In this document: one piece after another, positions 1-4,728 of the stretch
Layout of the letters: every line of letters begins with the position of its first letter
Position numbering within the stretch: the first letter of the stretch is position 1
Position numbers and translations under genes: made by a program
The notes under the pieces: generated by a model
What the model was told of the DNA's origin: nothing
Databases searched by the model: none
The model's input: the letters and a program-made list of their open reading frames with translations, nothing else
NCBI GenBank assembly: GCA_902789835.1
Contig: CADAPN010000230.1
Coordinates: 1 to 5,157, forward strand
DNA from: Oscillospiraceae bacterium
Lineage (GTDB): Bacteria; Bacillota_A; Clostridia; Oscillospirales; Oscillospiraceae
Direction: 5' to 3'
DNA length: 5,157 nt

Positions 1-44
1 CAAATTTTCCAGGAGATGCCGAAGGCGGATTGTGCGGTGTTGCC
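1..44. mobile_element. Right end of a MITE-like element, cut by the window edge
   Basis: These 44 bases are identical to positions 2953-2996, the right end of the complete element further along, and finish with the same 12-bp terminal sequence TGCGGTGTTGCC. The rest of this copy lies left of the window. Both copies have the same orientation. The bases following the end are TAAG, which would be its target duplication if the 4-bp rule of the other copy holds; the left flank is not visible, so this cannot be tested here. The end lies only 16 bases before the glycosyltransferase start codon, so that gene's 5' leader comes largely from the element. Confidence 0.8.
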
Positions 45-60
45 TAAGGAAAAACAAACA

Positions 61-1038
61 ATGAATCACCCGAAGGTATCCGTCATCATCCCGGTATACA
101 ACACGGAGAAATATCTGCGCGAATGTCTGGACAGCGTTGTGAACCAGACGCTGAAGGACATCGAGATCATCTGTGTAGATGACGGAAGCACTGACAGCTC
201 ACTTGGGATCCTGCGCGAGTATGAAGAAAAGGACTGTCGGGTCAAAGTCTGCACGCAGAAGAAGTCAAATGCAGGGGCCGCAAGAAATGTCGGACTTTCG
301 AAGGCTGCAGGCGAGTATCTGGCCTTTCTTGATTCCGATGATTTCTTTGAGCCGGTCATGCTGGAGCATATGCTCGCCTGCGCACGGGAGCGGGCGGCTG
401 AGCTTGTGGTCTGCCGATTGAAGATCTATGACGAGGACAGCGGGGAGCTCGAAGAAGCAGACTGGTCCGTCAAGAAAGAGCTGCTGCCGGACAAGACCGT
501 TTTTTCCTTCCGCGACATTGAGCAGGATTGCTTTCTGAGCATTCTGGGCTTTAACTGGGACAAGCTGTTCAGGCGCTCACTTGTCACAGACAATCATCTT
601 GCCTTTCAGTCACAGGATGTGTATAACGATTCTCTCTTCACCTACAGCGCGCTGGTATGCGCAAAAGCGATCACCGTTCTGGACGAAGCCCTGGTCATTC
701 ACCGCAACCGGTCCGCGCACGATTCCATATCGGACAGGCGCGCTGCTTATACAGACTGTGCCTATACCTTTCTGCACGGGCTGAGGGCATTTCTGGTCCG
801 AAGCGGGAACGATGCGCTCTACGAGAGAGATTTTATCAATTACGCCATCCATCTGCTCTATATCGATCTGATTGCAGACGGGCGGGACGCCGCTTCCAGG
901 AAAACCATGCAGGAAAAGATCGTGCGCTGGCTGGAGGAATTTCACGCAGACGGACATCCCCCCGCGTATTATTATCATCTGCCGGAGCGCGAGCAGTTAT
1001 GGCGGCACATTCTCGGGCGCGAAAAAAGCACCGGCTGA
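61..1038 (+). CDS. Family 2 glycosyltransferase (GT-A fold)
   Basis: Predicted 325-residue cytoplasmic or membrane-associated enzyme that transfers a sugar from a nucleotide-sugar donor, most likely in synthesis of a surface polysaccharide or glycolipid; donor and acceptor cannot be told from sequence. The N-terminal GT2 domain spans about residues 5-105: VSVIIPVYN at 6-14, the nucleotide-binding VDDGST at 39-44, NAGAARNVGL at 70-79, and the metal-binding DSDD at 91-94. The C-terminal half has the NWDKLFRRSL segment (165-174) usual in capsule/LPS-type GT2 proteins. No transmembrane helix is evident. The start at 61 is chosen because TAAGGA (45-50) lies 10 bases upstream and the family's conserved strand begins a few residues later. 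An in-frame ATG at 16 would add 15 residues encoded wholly by the mobile element and is rejected. Its codons are more A/T-rich than those of the next genes, which hints at separate origin. Confidence 0.9.
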   Translation: MNHPKVSVIIPVYNTEKYLRECLDSVVNQTLKDIEIICVDDGSTDSSLGILREYEEKDCRVKVCTQKKSNAGAARNVGLSKAAGEYLAFLDSDDFFEPVMLEHMLACARERAAELVVCRLKIYDEDSGELEEADWSVKKELLPDKTVFSFRDIEQDCFLSILGFNWDKLFRRSLVTDNHLAFQSQDVYNDSLFTYSALVCAKAITVLDEALVIHRNRSAHDSISDRRAAYTDCAYTFLHGLRAFLVRSGNDALYERDFINYAIHLLYIDLIADGRDAASRKTMQEKIVRWLEEFHADGHPPAYYYHLPEREQLWRHILGREKSTG

Positions 1039-1118
1039 ATACGCCCGTGTCCAGCCCGTACAGCCCCGTCTATCTTTACAGGCACCGCGCCAAAATTTAC
1101 AGACTTGGAGGAATGCGC
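1039..1118 (+). other. Short gap between glycosyltransferase and aminotransferase, no terminator
   Basis: Eighty bases with no hairpin plus T-tract, so read-through from the glycosyltransferase into the aminotransferase is possible. The heptamer TTTACAG occurs twice (1075-1081 and 1096-1102), 21 bases apart, about two helical turns. The best promoter-like pair, TGTCCA (1048-1053) and TATCTT (1071-1076) with a 17-base spacer, is weak and not called. The aminotransferase ribosome binding site GGAGG is at 1107-1111. Confidence 0.4.
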
Positions 1119-2258
1119 ATGAAAATCAAGCCCTTTGCCGTTGAGGAATGGATGAACGCCTATGAGACGGGCGCACGGTACAACATTGCCGAGACCTGCG
1201 TGGATTCCGTATCGATGGATGAGCTGTTCGCGCTCTGCGGGGAGGATCGGGACGCCTTCTGGAAAGACTTCTCCGCCCGCCGCCTGACCTATGGCGACAT
1301 TGAGGGCGCCCCGGCCTTCCGCGAGGGGGTCTGCCGCCTGTACCGCACGCTGAAGCCCGAGGAGCTTGTGACCACCCACGGAGCCTCCGGGGCCAACCAC
1401 CATATCTTCTACTCCCTCATCGAGCCGGGCGACCGGGTCATCACGATCATGCCCAGCTATCAGCAGCTCACCTCCATCCCCGAGAGCTACGGCGCGGACC
1501 TCAAGATCCTGCAGCTCACGCCGGAGAACGGCTACCTGCCCGATCTGGAGCAGCTCCGGGCGCTTGCGGTGCCGGGTACGAAGCTCATCTGCGTGAACAA
1601 TCCCAACAACCCCACTGGCGCGCTCATGTCGAAGGAGCTGCTGCTTGAGATCGTGGAGATCGCCCGCGCGGCCGGGGCCTGGGTACTCTGCGACGAGGTG
1701 TACCGCCACCTGACCCAGGACGATGTGTGGAGCGATTCCATTGTGGACCTCTATGAAAAGGGCATCTCCGTGGGCAGCATGTCCAAGGTCTTCTCCCTGG
1801 CGGGGCTGCGCCTCGGCTGGATCGCCACCCACGACGAGACGGTGCGCAAGGCGGTCCTGTCCCACCGGGACTACAACCACATCAGCTGCGGTATGTTTGA
1901 CGAGGCGCTGGCCGCCGTGGCACTTCGAAACTGCGACAGACTCCTGGAGCGAAACCGCGGCATCGTGCGCCGTAACCTCGCCATCCTCGACGCCTGGGTA
2001 CAGTCTGAGCCCCGCATCTCCTATCACAAGCCCCAGGCCGGGACCACGGCCCTGGTCTTCTACGACTACGCTCTCCCCTCCTTCGACTTCTGTGCGCGCA
2101 TGTACCGGGAGACCGGCGCCTTCGTCACGCCGGGCGACTGCTTCGAGCAGCCGAAGAGTATGCGCATCGGCTATGCCAGCGACACGCAGACCCTGCGCGA
2201 CGGCCTCGCCGCAGTGAGCGCCTTCCTGCGCATTCTGGAGCAGGAGGAGAAGGCTTAG
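1119..2258 (+). CDS. PLP-dependent aminotransferase, class I/II (fold type I)
   Basis: A 379-residue cytoplasmic PLP enzyme of the aspartate aminotransferase superfamily. Visible landmarks in order: phosphate-cup GASGA (88-92); NNPNNPTG (160-167) with the ring-contacting Asn; CDEVY (191-195), with Asp192 for the pyridine nitrogen and Tyr195; SMSK (220-223), where Lys223 is the predicted Schiff-base lysine (codon 1785-1787); AGLRLGW (228-234) with phosphate-binding Arg231; and MRIGY (348-352) with Arg349 as the expected carboxylate-binding arginine. All key residues are present, so it should be active. Substrate is unknown: transamination is most likely, but relatives of this shape include lyases and cyclases such as the capreomycidine synthase type. 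Two in-frame ATGs exist, 1113 and 1119; GGAGG at 1107-1111 gives 7 bases to 1119 but only 1 to 1113, so 1119 is chosen. A ridA gene follows after 100 bases, fitting an enzyme that releases enamine/imine products. Confidence 0.92.
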   Translation: MKIKPFAVEEWMNAYETGARYNIAETCVDSVSMDELFALCGEDRDAFWKDFSARRLTYGDIEGAPAFREGVCRLYRTLKPEELVTTHGASGANHHIFYSLIEPGDRVITIMPSYQQLTSIPESYGADLKILQLTPENGYLPDLEQLRALAVPGTKLICVNNPNNPTGALMSKELLLEIVEIARAAGAWVLCDEVYRHLTQDDVWSDSIVDLYEKGISVGSMSKVFSLAGLRLGWIATHDETVRKAVLSHRDYNHISCGMFDEALAAVALRNCDRLLERNRGIVRRNLAILDAWVQSEPRISYHKPQAGTTALVFYDYALPSFDFCARMYRETGAFVTPGDCFEQPKSMRIGYASDTQTLRDGLAAVSAFLRILEQEEKA

Positions 2259-2297
2259 CTTTGTGCACTTCGCGGTACGACGCCGCCTCCGTTTTGG

Positions 2298-2350
2298 TTG
2301 CCATGCCTTGCCCGCCTGTGCTATAATGGGTACAGAATACGAAAAAGGAG
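2298..2350 (+). promoter_or_regulatory. Promoter and ribosome binding site of ridA
   Basis: A -35-like TTGCCA (2298-2303, 5 of 6 matches to TTGACA), an 18-base spacer and a perfect TATAAT (2322-2327) preceded by TGC, i.e. an extended -10. Transcription should start near 2334. The ribosome binding site AAGGAG is at 2345-2350, 8 bases before the ATG. ridA can therefore be expressed separately from the aminotransferase. No terminator is seen between the two genes, so co-transcription is also possible. Confidence 0.8.
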
Positions 2351-2358
2351 TGTTTCCC

Positions 2359-2736
2359 ATGCGTAAAGTCATCAGCACCGACAAGGCCCCTGCCGCCATC
2401 GGTCCCTATTCCCAGGCGCGGGAATTTGGCGGCATGATCCTCACCTCCGGTCAGATCCCCCTGGACCCCGCCACCGGCGTCTTTCCCGAGGGGATCGAGG
2501 CCCAGACCCGCCAGTCGCTCTGCAACATCCGGGCCATCCTCGAGGCCGCCGGCACCGACATGGATCATGTGGTCAAAACCACGGTCTTTCTCAGCGACAT
2601 GAATAACTTCGCTGCCATGAACGCCGTCTATGCCGAGTTCTTCACTGAGGGCAGCTATCCCGCCCGCTCCGCCGTGGAGGTGGCGCGCCTGCCCAAGGAC
2701 GCCCTGATCGAGATCGAGGCCATCGCAGTCAAATAA
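2359..2736 (+). CDS. ridA: RidA family 2-iminobutanoate/2-iminopropanoate deaminase
   Basis: A 125-residue cytoplasmic protein of the RidA/YjgF/YER057c family, normally a homotrimer with active sites between subunits. Family members hydrolyse reactive enamine/imine intermediates such as 2-aminoacrylate, formed by PLP enzymes like serine/threonine dehydratase, to the 2-keto acid and ammonia, protecting other PLP enzymes. Visible signatures: [11 protein letters not shown] (10-20) with Gly15 and Tyr17, [10 protein letters not shown] (28-37), [11 protein letters not shown] (71-81), [25 protein letters not shown] (100-124). Arg103, the carboxylate-binding arginine equivalent to Arg105 of the E. 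coli protein, is present, as are the Glu118/Glu120 pair. Length and residues are typical of the catalytically active subfamily. An upstream in-frame ATG at 2263 is rejected because it precedes the promoter -10. A terminator begins 4 bases after the stop. Confidence 0.95.
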   Translation: MRKVISTDKAPAAIGPYSQAREFGGMILTSGQIPLDPATGVFPEGIEAQTRQSLCNIRAILEAAGTDMDHVVKTTVFLSDMNNFAAMNAVYAEFFTEGSYPARSAVEVARLPKDALIEIEAIAVK

Positions 2737-2740
2737 ACCG

Positions 2741-2791
2741 CACCGCCGATTTTCAAAAACGGAAATCGGCGGTGTTCCTGTTTGTGTTCTT
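2741..2791 (+). terminator. Rho-independent terminator after ridA
   Basis: CACCGCCGATTT (2741-2752) pairs perfectly with AAATCGGCGGTG (2763-2774); a T-G and a C-G pair can extend the stem inward to leave a 6-base loop. The stem is followed by a T-rich tail (2775-2791, interrupted by C and G). On the other strand the stem is followed by CGGTTTATTTG, moderately T-rich, so it may also work for leftward transcription. The mobile element begins at the end of the tail. Confidence 0.85.
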
Positions 2792-2792
2792 G
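2789..2792. repeat. Left copy of 4-bp target site duplication (CTTG)
   Basis: CTTG immediately precedes the left terminal repeat and recurs at 2997-3000 immediately after the right one. Four bases can match by chance; the support is their exact placement at both ends of the perfect inverted repeat. Confidence 0.6.
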
Positions 2793-2996
2793 GGCAACAC
2801 CGCATAATTCGGCAAGAGCAGATCCTGAGAAAATTTGGGTTCTTATAAAGGCACTTTTTCGCAGATGTACTTAAGTGAGCGTCCAAATCTTTGATTTGGC
2901 TAACGCGAACTTATGCATGTGAGCGAAGCGAATCGTATTGTGTATCAGAGCGCAAATTTTCCAGGAGATGCCGAAGGCGGATTGTGCGGTGTTGCC
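2793..2996. mobile_element. Complete MITE-like element, about 204 bp, non-coding
   Basis: The ends are GGCAACACCGCA (2793-2804) and TGCGGTGTTGCC (2985-2996), a perfect 12-bp inverted repeat. Beyond it the similarity continues imperfectly, including AAAATTTG on the left against CAAATTTT on the right, and on to TTATA against TATCA, giving terminal inverted repeats of about 50 bp. The sequence CTTG occurs directly on both sides (2789-2792 and 2997-3000) and reads as a 4-bp target duplication. There is no plausible protein inside, so it would need a transposase supplied elsewhere. GG-starting ends and a 4-bp duplication are compatible with the IS5-type group, but this is only an inference; no parent IS is visible. 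A second, partial copy is at 1-44. Confidence 0.8.
2879..2906. repeat. Internal hairpin of the mobile element
   Basis: CCAAATC (2883-2889) and GATTTGG (2893-2899) form a perfect 7-bp stem with a TTT loop, extended by GCGT (2879-2882) with ACGC (2903-2906) across a 3-base bulge. There is no T-tract, so it is not a convincing terminator. It may be a structural part of the element. Confidence 0.5.
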
Positions 2997-3000
2997 CTTG
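2997..3000. repeat. Right copy of 4-bp target site duplication (CTTG)
   Basis: Partner of 2789-2792. It directly touches the stop codon (3001-3003, minus strand) of the Isf-like flavoprotein gene, so the element landed at the very end of that gene without altering its product. Confidence 0.6.
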
Positions 3001-3627
3001 TTATTTCCCGTCGGCGAAGCTGGTGAAGCAGCCGTGCTCGACCGTGGGCAGGCCGGTCTTTTCCTTCTCGCTCTTGATGGCGCGCATCAGAAAGGCCATG
3101 TTCCGGGCCAGGTTCCGCATGGTCTGCAGACCCTCCGGATCCTTCTCCACATCCGCGGCGGTGAAGCCGTGCACCTGGTTCCAGTAGGTGCTGGAGACCA
3201 CCGGCATTCCGGAGATGGTGAAGTATTTGTTCAGCACGTCGAAGGAGGCGGTGTTCCCGCCGCGCCGGCAGCTCACCACCGCGGCGCCCACCTTCATGTG
3301 CTTGTCAAAGCCCGTGCTGTAGAAAAGGCGGTCCATAAAGGCCAGCGCCGCCCCGTTGGGCGAGCCGTAATAGACGGGACTGCCGATGATGAGGCCGTCA
3401 GCGCTCTCAAAGAGCCTTGCCGCCTCGTTGACCTTGTCGCTGTCGAAAACGCAGCGCCCGTTTTTGCTGCAGAAGCCGCAGGAGACGCAGCCGTGGACAG
3501 CGTCCTTGCCGATGTGCAGAAGCTCCGTCTCCACGCCCTCCTGCCGCAGGGTGTCGATGATCTCCTGCAGCGCCCTTGCGGTGCAGCCGTTTGCATGGGG
3601 GCTGCCGTTTAATACCAGTACCTTCAT
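3001..3627 (-). CDS. Isf-like iron-sulfur flavoprotein / NADPH-dependent FMN reductase family
   Basis: A 208-residue cytoplasmic flavodoxin-fold protein predicted to bind FMN and carry electrons between a reduced donor and small acceptors (quinones, oxygen species, xenobiotics). The FMN phosphate loop is LNGSPHANGCT (6-16); the second FMN loop is GSPVYYGSPNGAALAFMDR (82-100). Between them is a compact cysteine motif, C47-x2-C50-x2-C53-x5-C59, which matches the CX2CX2CX4-7C motif known to hold the [4Fe-4S] cluster of the archaeal iron-sulfur flavoprotein Isf. A 4Fe-4S cluster is therefore likely but not proven. The start at 3627 has AAGGAG on the minus strand (3637-3642) 9 bases upstream. The gene follows the HxlR regulator with a 19-base gap, so the two form an operon. 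Its stop codon abuts the mobile element duplication. Physiological partner and substrate are unknown. Confidence 0.9.
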   Translation of the reverse strand: MKVLVLNGSPHANGCTARALQEIIDTLRQEGVETELLHIGKDAVHGCVSCGFCSKNGRCVFDSDKVNEAARLFESADGLIIGSPVYYGSPNGAALAFMDRLFYSTGFDKHMKVGAAVVSCRRGGNTASFDVLNKYFTISGMPVVSSTYWNQVHGFTAADVEKDPEGLQTMRNLARNMAFLMRAIKSEKEKTGLPTVEHGCFTSFADGK

Positions 3628-3646
3628 CGTCTTTCTCTCCTTTTGA

Positions 3647-3994
3647 TTATTCTGTTTCGGCCCGGGGCCGGTTTTCCAGCCCCCAGTCGCAAAGCTTGTC
3701 CAGCACCGCCACCAGGGAATGCCCGCGCGCGGTGAGCGTGTACTCCACCTTCGGCGGAATCTCCGGGTACATCTCCCGGTGGATCAGGCCGTCCCGCTCC
3801 AGCTCCTTCAGGTTCTGGCTCAGGGTCTTGTCGGCGATCCGGCCGAGATAGCGCTGCATCTCGTTGAAGCGCACCGGCTCATATTCCATCAGGCAGTAGA
3901 GGATGATGGGCTTGTACTTCCCCGCGATCAGCGACAGGGTGTAGCTGTAGCCGGTATCGTCAAACCTGGCCTCGGAAATGCTCTTGCCGTTCAT
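3647..3994 (-). CDS. HxlR-family (DUF24) winged-helix transcriptional regulator
   Basis: A 115-residue DNA-binding protein, expected to act as a dimer. The family pattern is clear: LIAGKYKPIILYCL (22-35), RFNEMQRYLGRIADKTLSQNLKELERDGLI (42-71) containing the recognition helix, the wing PEIPPKVEYTLTARG (77-91), and a C-terminal dimer helix ending in DWG (103-105). The Cys-Pro often present just before the first motif, the redox-sensing cysteine in YodB-type relatives, is replaced by Thr14-Gly15. Only Cys34 and Cys102 remain. A classical N-terminal thiol switch is therefore unlikely and a ligand may be sensed instead (inference). Start 3994 has AAAGG-type ribosome binding sequence just upstream, inside an inverted repeat. 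It is the first gene of a leftward operon with the Isf-like flavoprotein and is divergent from the flavin reductase gene. It most likely controls both and itself. Confidence 0.92.
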   Translation of the reverse strand: MNGKSISEARFDDTGYSYTLSLIAGKYKPIILYCLMEYEPVRFNEMQRYLGRIADKTLSQNLKELERDGLIHREMYPEIPPKVEYTLTARGHSLVAVLDKLCDWGLENRPRAETE

Positions 3995-3996
3995 AG

Positions 3997-4012
3997 CTTA
4001 CCTTTTGGTAAG
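3997..4012. promoter_or_regulatory. Inverted repeat, probable HxlR operator half 1
   Basis: CTTACC (3997-4002) and GGTAAG (4007-4012) form a perfect dyad around TTTT. It overlaps the hxlR ribosome binding site, so on the mRNA it could also form a hairpin that hides the site. GGTA/TACC-type dyads next to HxlR genes are typical of autoregulation; binding is inferred. Confidence 0.6.
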
Positions 4013-4036
4013 TACCTAACTTTCATGTTGGTACTT
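4010..4036. promoter_or_regulatory. Inverted repeat, probable HxlR operator half 2
   Basis: AAGTACC (4010-4016) and GGTACTT (4030-4036) are perfect 7-bp arms, with inner AAC/GTT pairing as well. The right arm overlaps the proposed -35 element TTGTCC (4035-4040) of the rightward flavin reductase gene, so a bound repressor would block that promoter. It lies downstream of the predicted hxlR transcription start, where it would act as a roadblock. It shares the GGTA/TACC half-sites with the neighbouring dyad. Confidence 0.6.
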
Positions 4037-4082
4037 GTCCCTTTTTCGGTGCTATGATATCATAGCGTCACCAAAAATGCAA
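4035..4082. promoter_or_regulatory. Overlapping divergent promoters sharing a palindromic -10
   Basis: GCTATGATATCATAGC at 4051-4066 is a perfect 16-bp palindrome. Rightward: TTGTCC (4035-4040), 17-base spacer, TATCAT (4058-4063) preceded by TGA (extended -10); an alternative is TGC-TATGAT (4053-4058) with TTGGTA at 4028-4033 and a long 19-base spacer. Leftward, by symmetry: TTGCAT (complement of 4077-4082), 17-base spacer, TATCAT (complement of 4054-4059), also preceded by TGA. Both genes could thus be driven by nearly the same melted region. The -35 elements are weak (about 3-4 of 6 matches), so the strength comes from the -10 parts. Confidence 0.6.
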
Positions 4083-4098
4083 GCGAAGGAGATCAGCA

Positions 4099-4668
4099 AT
4101 GAAAGATTTTGGCGTACATCCCTTTTTGTTCCCCATGCCCGTGTATATGATCGGCACCTATAACGAGGATGATTCCGTGGACTCCATGGCCATGGCCTGG
4201 GGCGGCATCTGTGCGGAGAACATGGTGGCCCTCAATCTGGAGGAGGATCACAAGACCGTCGCAAACCTCAAGGCCCGCGGCGCCTTCACTCTCTCCGTGC
4301 CGGGTATCGACACGCTGGCAGCGTCCGATTACATGGGCATCGCCAGCGCCAACAAGTTCCCGGACAAGTTTGAGCGCTCCGGCCTGCACGCGGTCAAGAG
4401 CAGCCGCGTGGACGCGCCTGTCATTACCGAATATCCCCTGACCCTGGAGTGCCGGGTGGTCGAGATGCAGCAGCAGCCTTACGGGCTCCGGGTGCTCGGC
4501 GAGATTGTGAACGTGATGGCGGATGAAAAGGTTCTGGATGAGAACGGGCGGATCGACTGCGGCAAGCTCGGCACCTTCCTCTTCGACCAGATGCGAAACG
4601 ACTATTACGCCGTCGGCGGAGTCTGCGGCAAGGCCTGGCACTCCGGCGCCGCGTTTTTGAAGAAGTGA
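4099..4668 (+). CDS. Flavin reductase-family FMN-binding split-barrel protein (flavoredoxin-like)
   Basis: A 189-residue cytoplasmic protein of the flavin reductase-like domain family, which bind FMN in a split beta-barrel dimer and act as NAD(P)H:flavin reductases or as electron carriers such as flavoredoxin. Supporting segments: PMPVYMIGTY near the N-terminus (12-21), SMAMAWGGICAENMVALNLEEDHKT (29-53) in the usual FMN-contact position, GAFTLSVP (61-68), SANKFPDKFERSGL (83-96), ECRVVEM (117-123), and YYAVGGVCGKAWHSG (169-183) at the C-terminus. Length is usual for the family. ATG 4099 has AAGGAG (4086-4091) 7 bases upstream. It is divergent from hxlR and the Isf-like flavoprotein, which suggests a joint role in redox or xenobiotic/quinone handling. 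Exact substrate is not deducible. Confidence 0.9.
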   Translation: MKDFGVHPFLFPMPVYMIGTYNEDDSVDSMAMAWGGICAENMVALNLEEDHKTVANLKARGAFTLSVPGIDTLAASDYMGIASANKFPDKFERSGLHAVKSSRVDAPVITEYPLTLECRVVEMQQQPYGLRVLGEIVNVMADEKVLDENGRIDCGKLGTFLFDQMRNDYYAVGGVCGKAWHSGAAFLKK

Positions 4669-4671
4669 GCT

Positions 4672-4710
4672 GAAAGCAGCATGGCATTTCGCCGTGCTGC
4701 TTTCATTTTT
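4672..4710 (+). terminator. Rho-independent terminator after the flavin reductase gene
   Basis: GAAAGCAGCATGG (4672-4684) pairs with CCGTGCTGCTTTC (4692-4704) over 13 bp with a single T-G wobble, a 7-base loop, and then ATTTTT (4705-4710). It starts 3 bases after the stop codon. The leftward gene ends 18 bases away; on that strand the stem lacks a following T-run, so efficient termination is expected only rightward. Confidence 0.88.
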
Positions 4711-4728
4711 ATATTCTATACGATTGCT

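Noticed and set aside
16..60. In-frame extension of the glycosyltransferase to an upstream ATG at 16
   Set aside because: The 15 extra residues lie mostly in the mobile element end, and a good ribosome binding site precedes the ATG at 61, where the family's conserved N-terminus begins.
1048..1076. Promoter TGTCCA / TATCTT upstream of the aminotransferase
   Set aside because: Only 3 and 4 of 6 consensus matches and no extended -10; too weak to list as a promoter.
657..1118. Upstream extension of the aminotransferase frame
   Set aside because: It overlaps the glycosyltransferase in another frame and encodes no family sequence; the ribosome binding site at 1107-1111 fixes the start at 1119.
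975..2399. Long open frame (474 codons) on the minus strand opposite the aminotransferase
   Set aside because: It is antisense to a gene with complete PLP-enzyme motifs; the translation has no recognisable domain, and such mirror frames are common in GC-rich codon-biased genes.
2741..2779. ridA terminator as a third copy of the element end, because GGCGGTGTTCC resembles GCGGTGTTGCC
   Set aside because: The likeness covers only about ten bases, and the hairpin is fully explained as an intrinsic terminator.
2841..2846. TATAAA inside the mobile element as an outward promoter
   Set aside because: No acceptable -35 hexamer lies at 16-18 bases upstream, and no gene follows in that direction.
2125..2886. 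Minus-strand open frame opposite ridA
   Set aside because: It covers ridA, its promoter, its terminator and part of the mobile element in antisense, with low-complexity Arg/Gly-rich translation.
2938..3612. Plus-strand open frame starting in the mobile element
   Set aside because: It is antisense to the Isf-like flavoprotein, which has clear motifs and a ribosome binding site.
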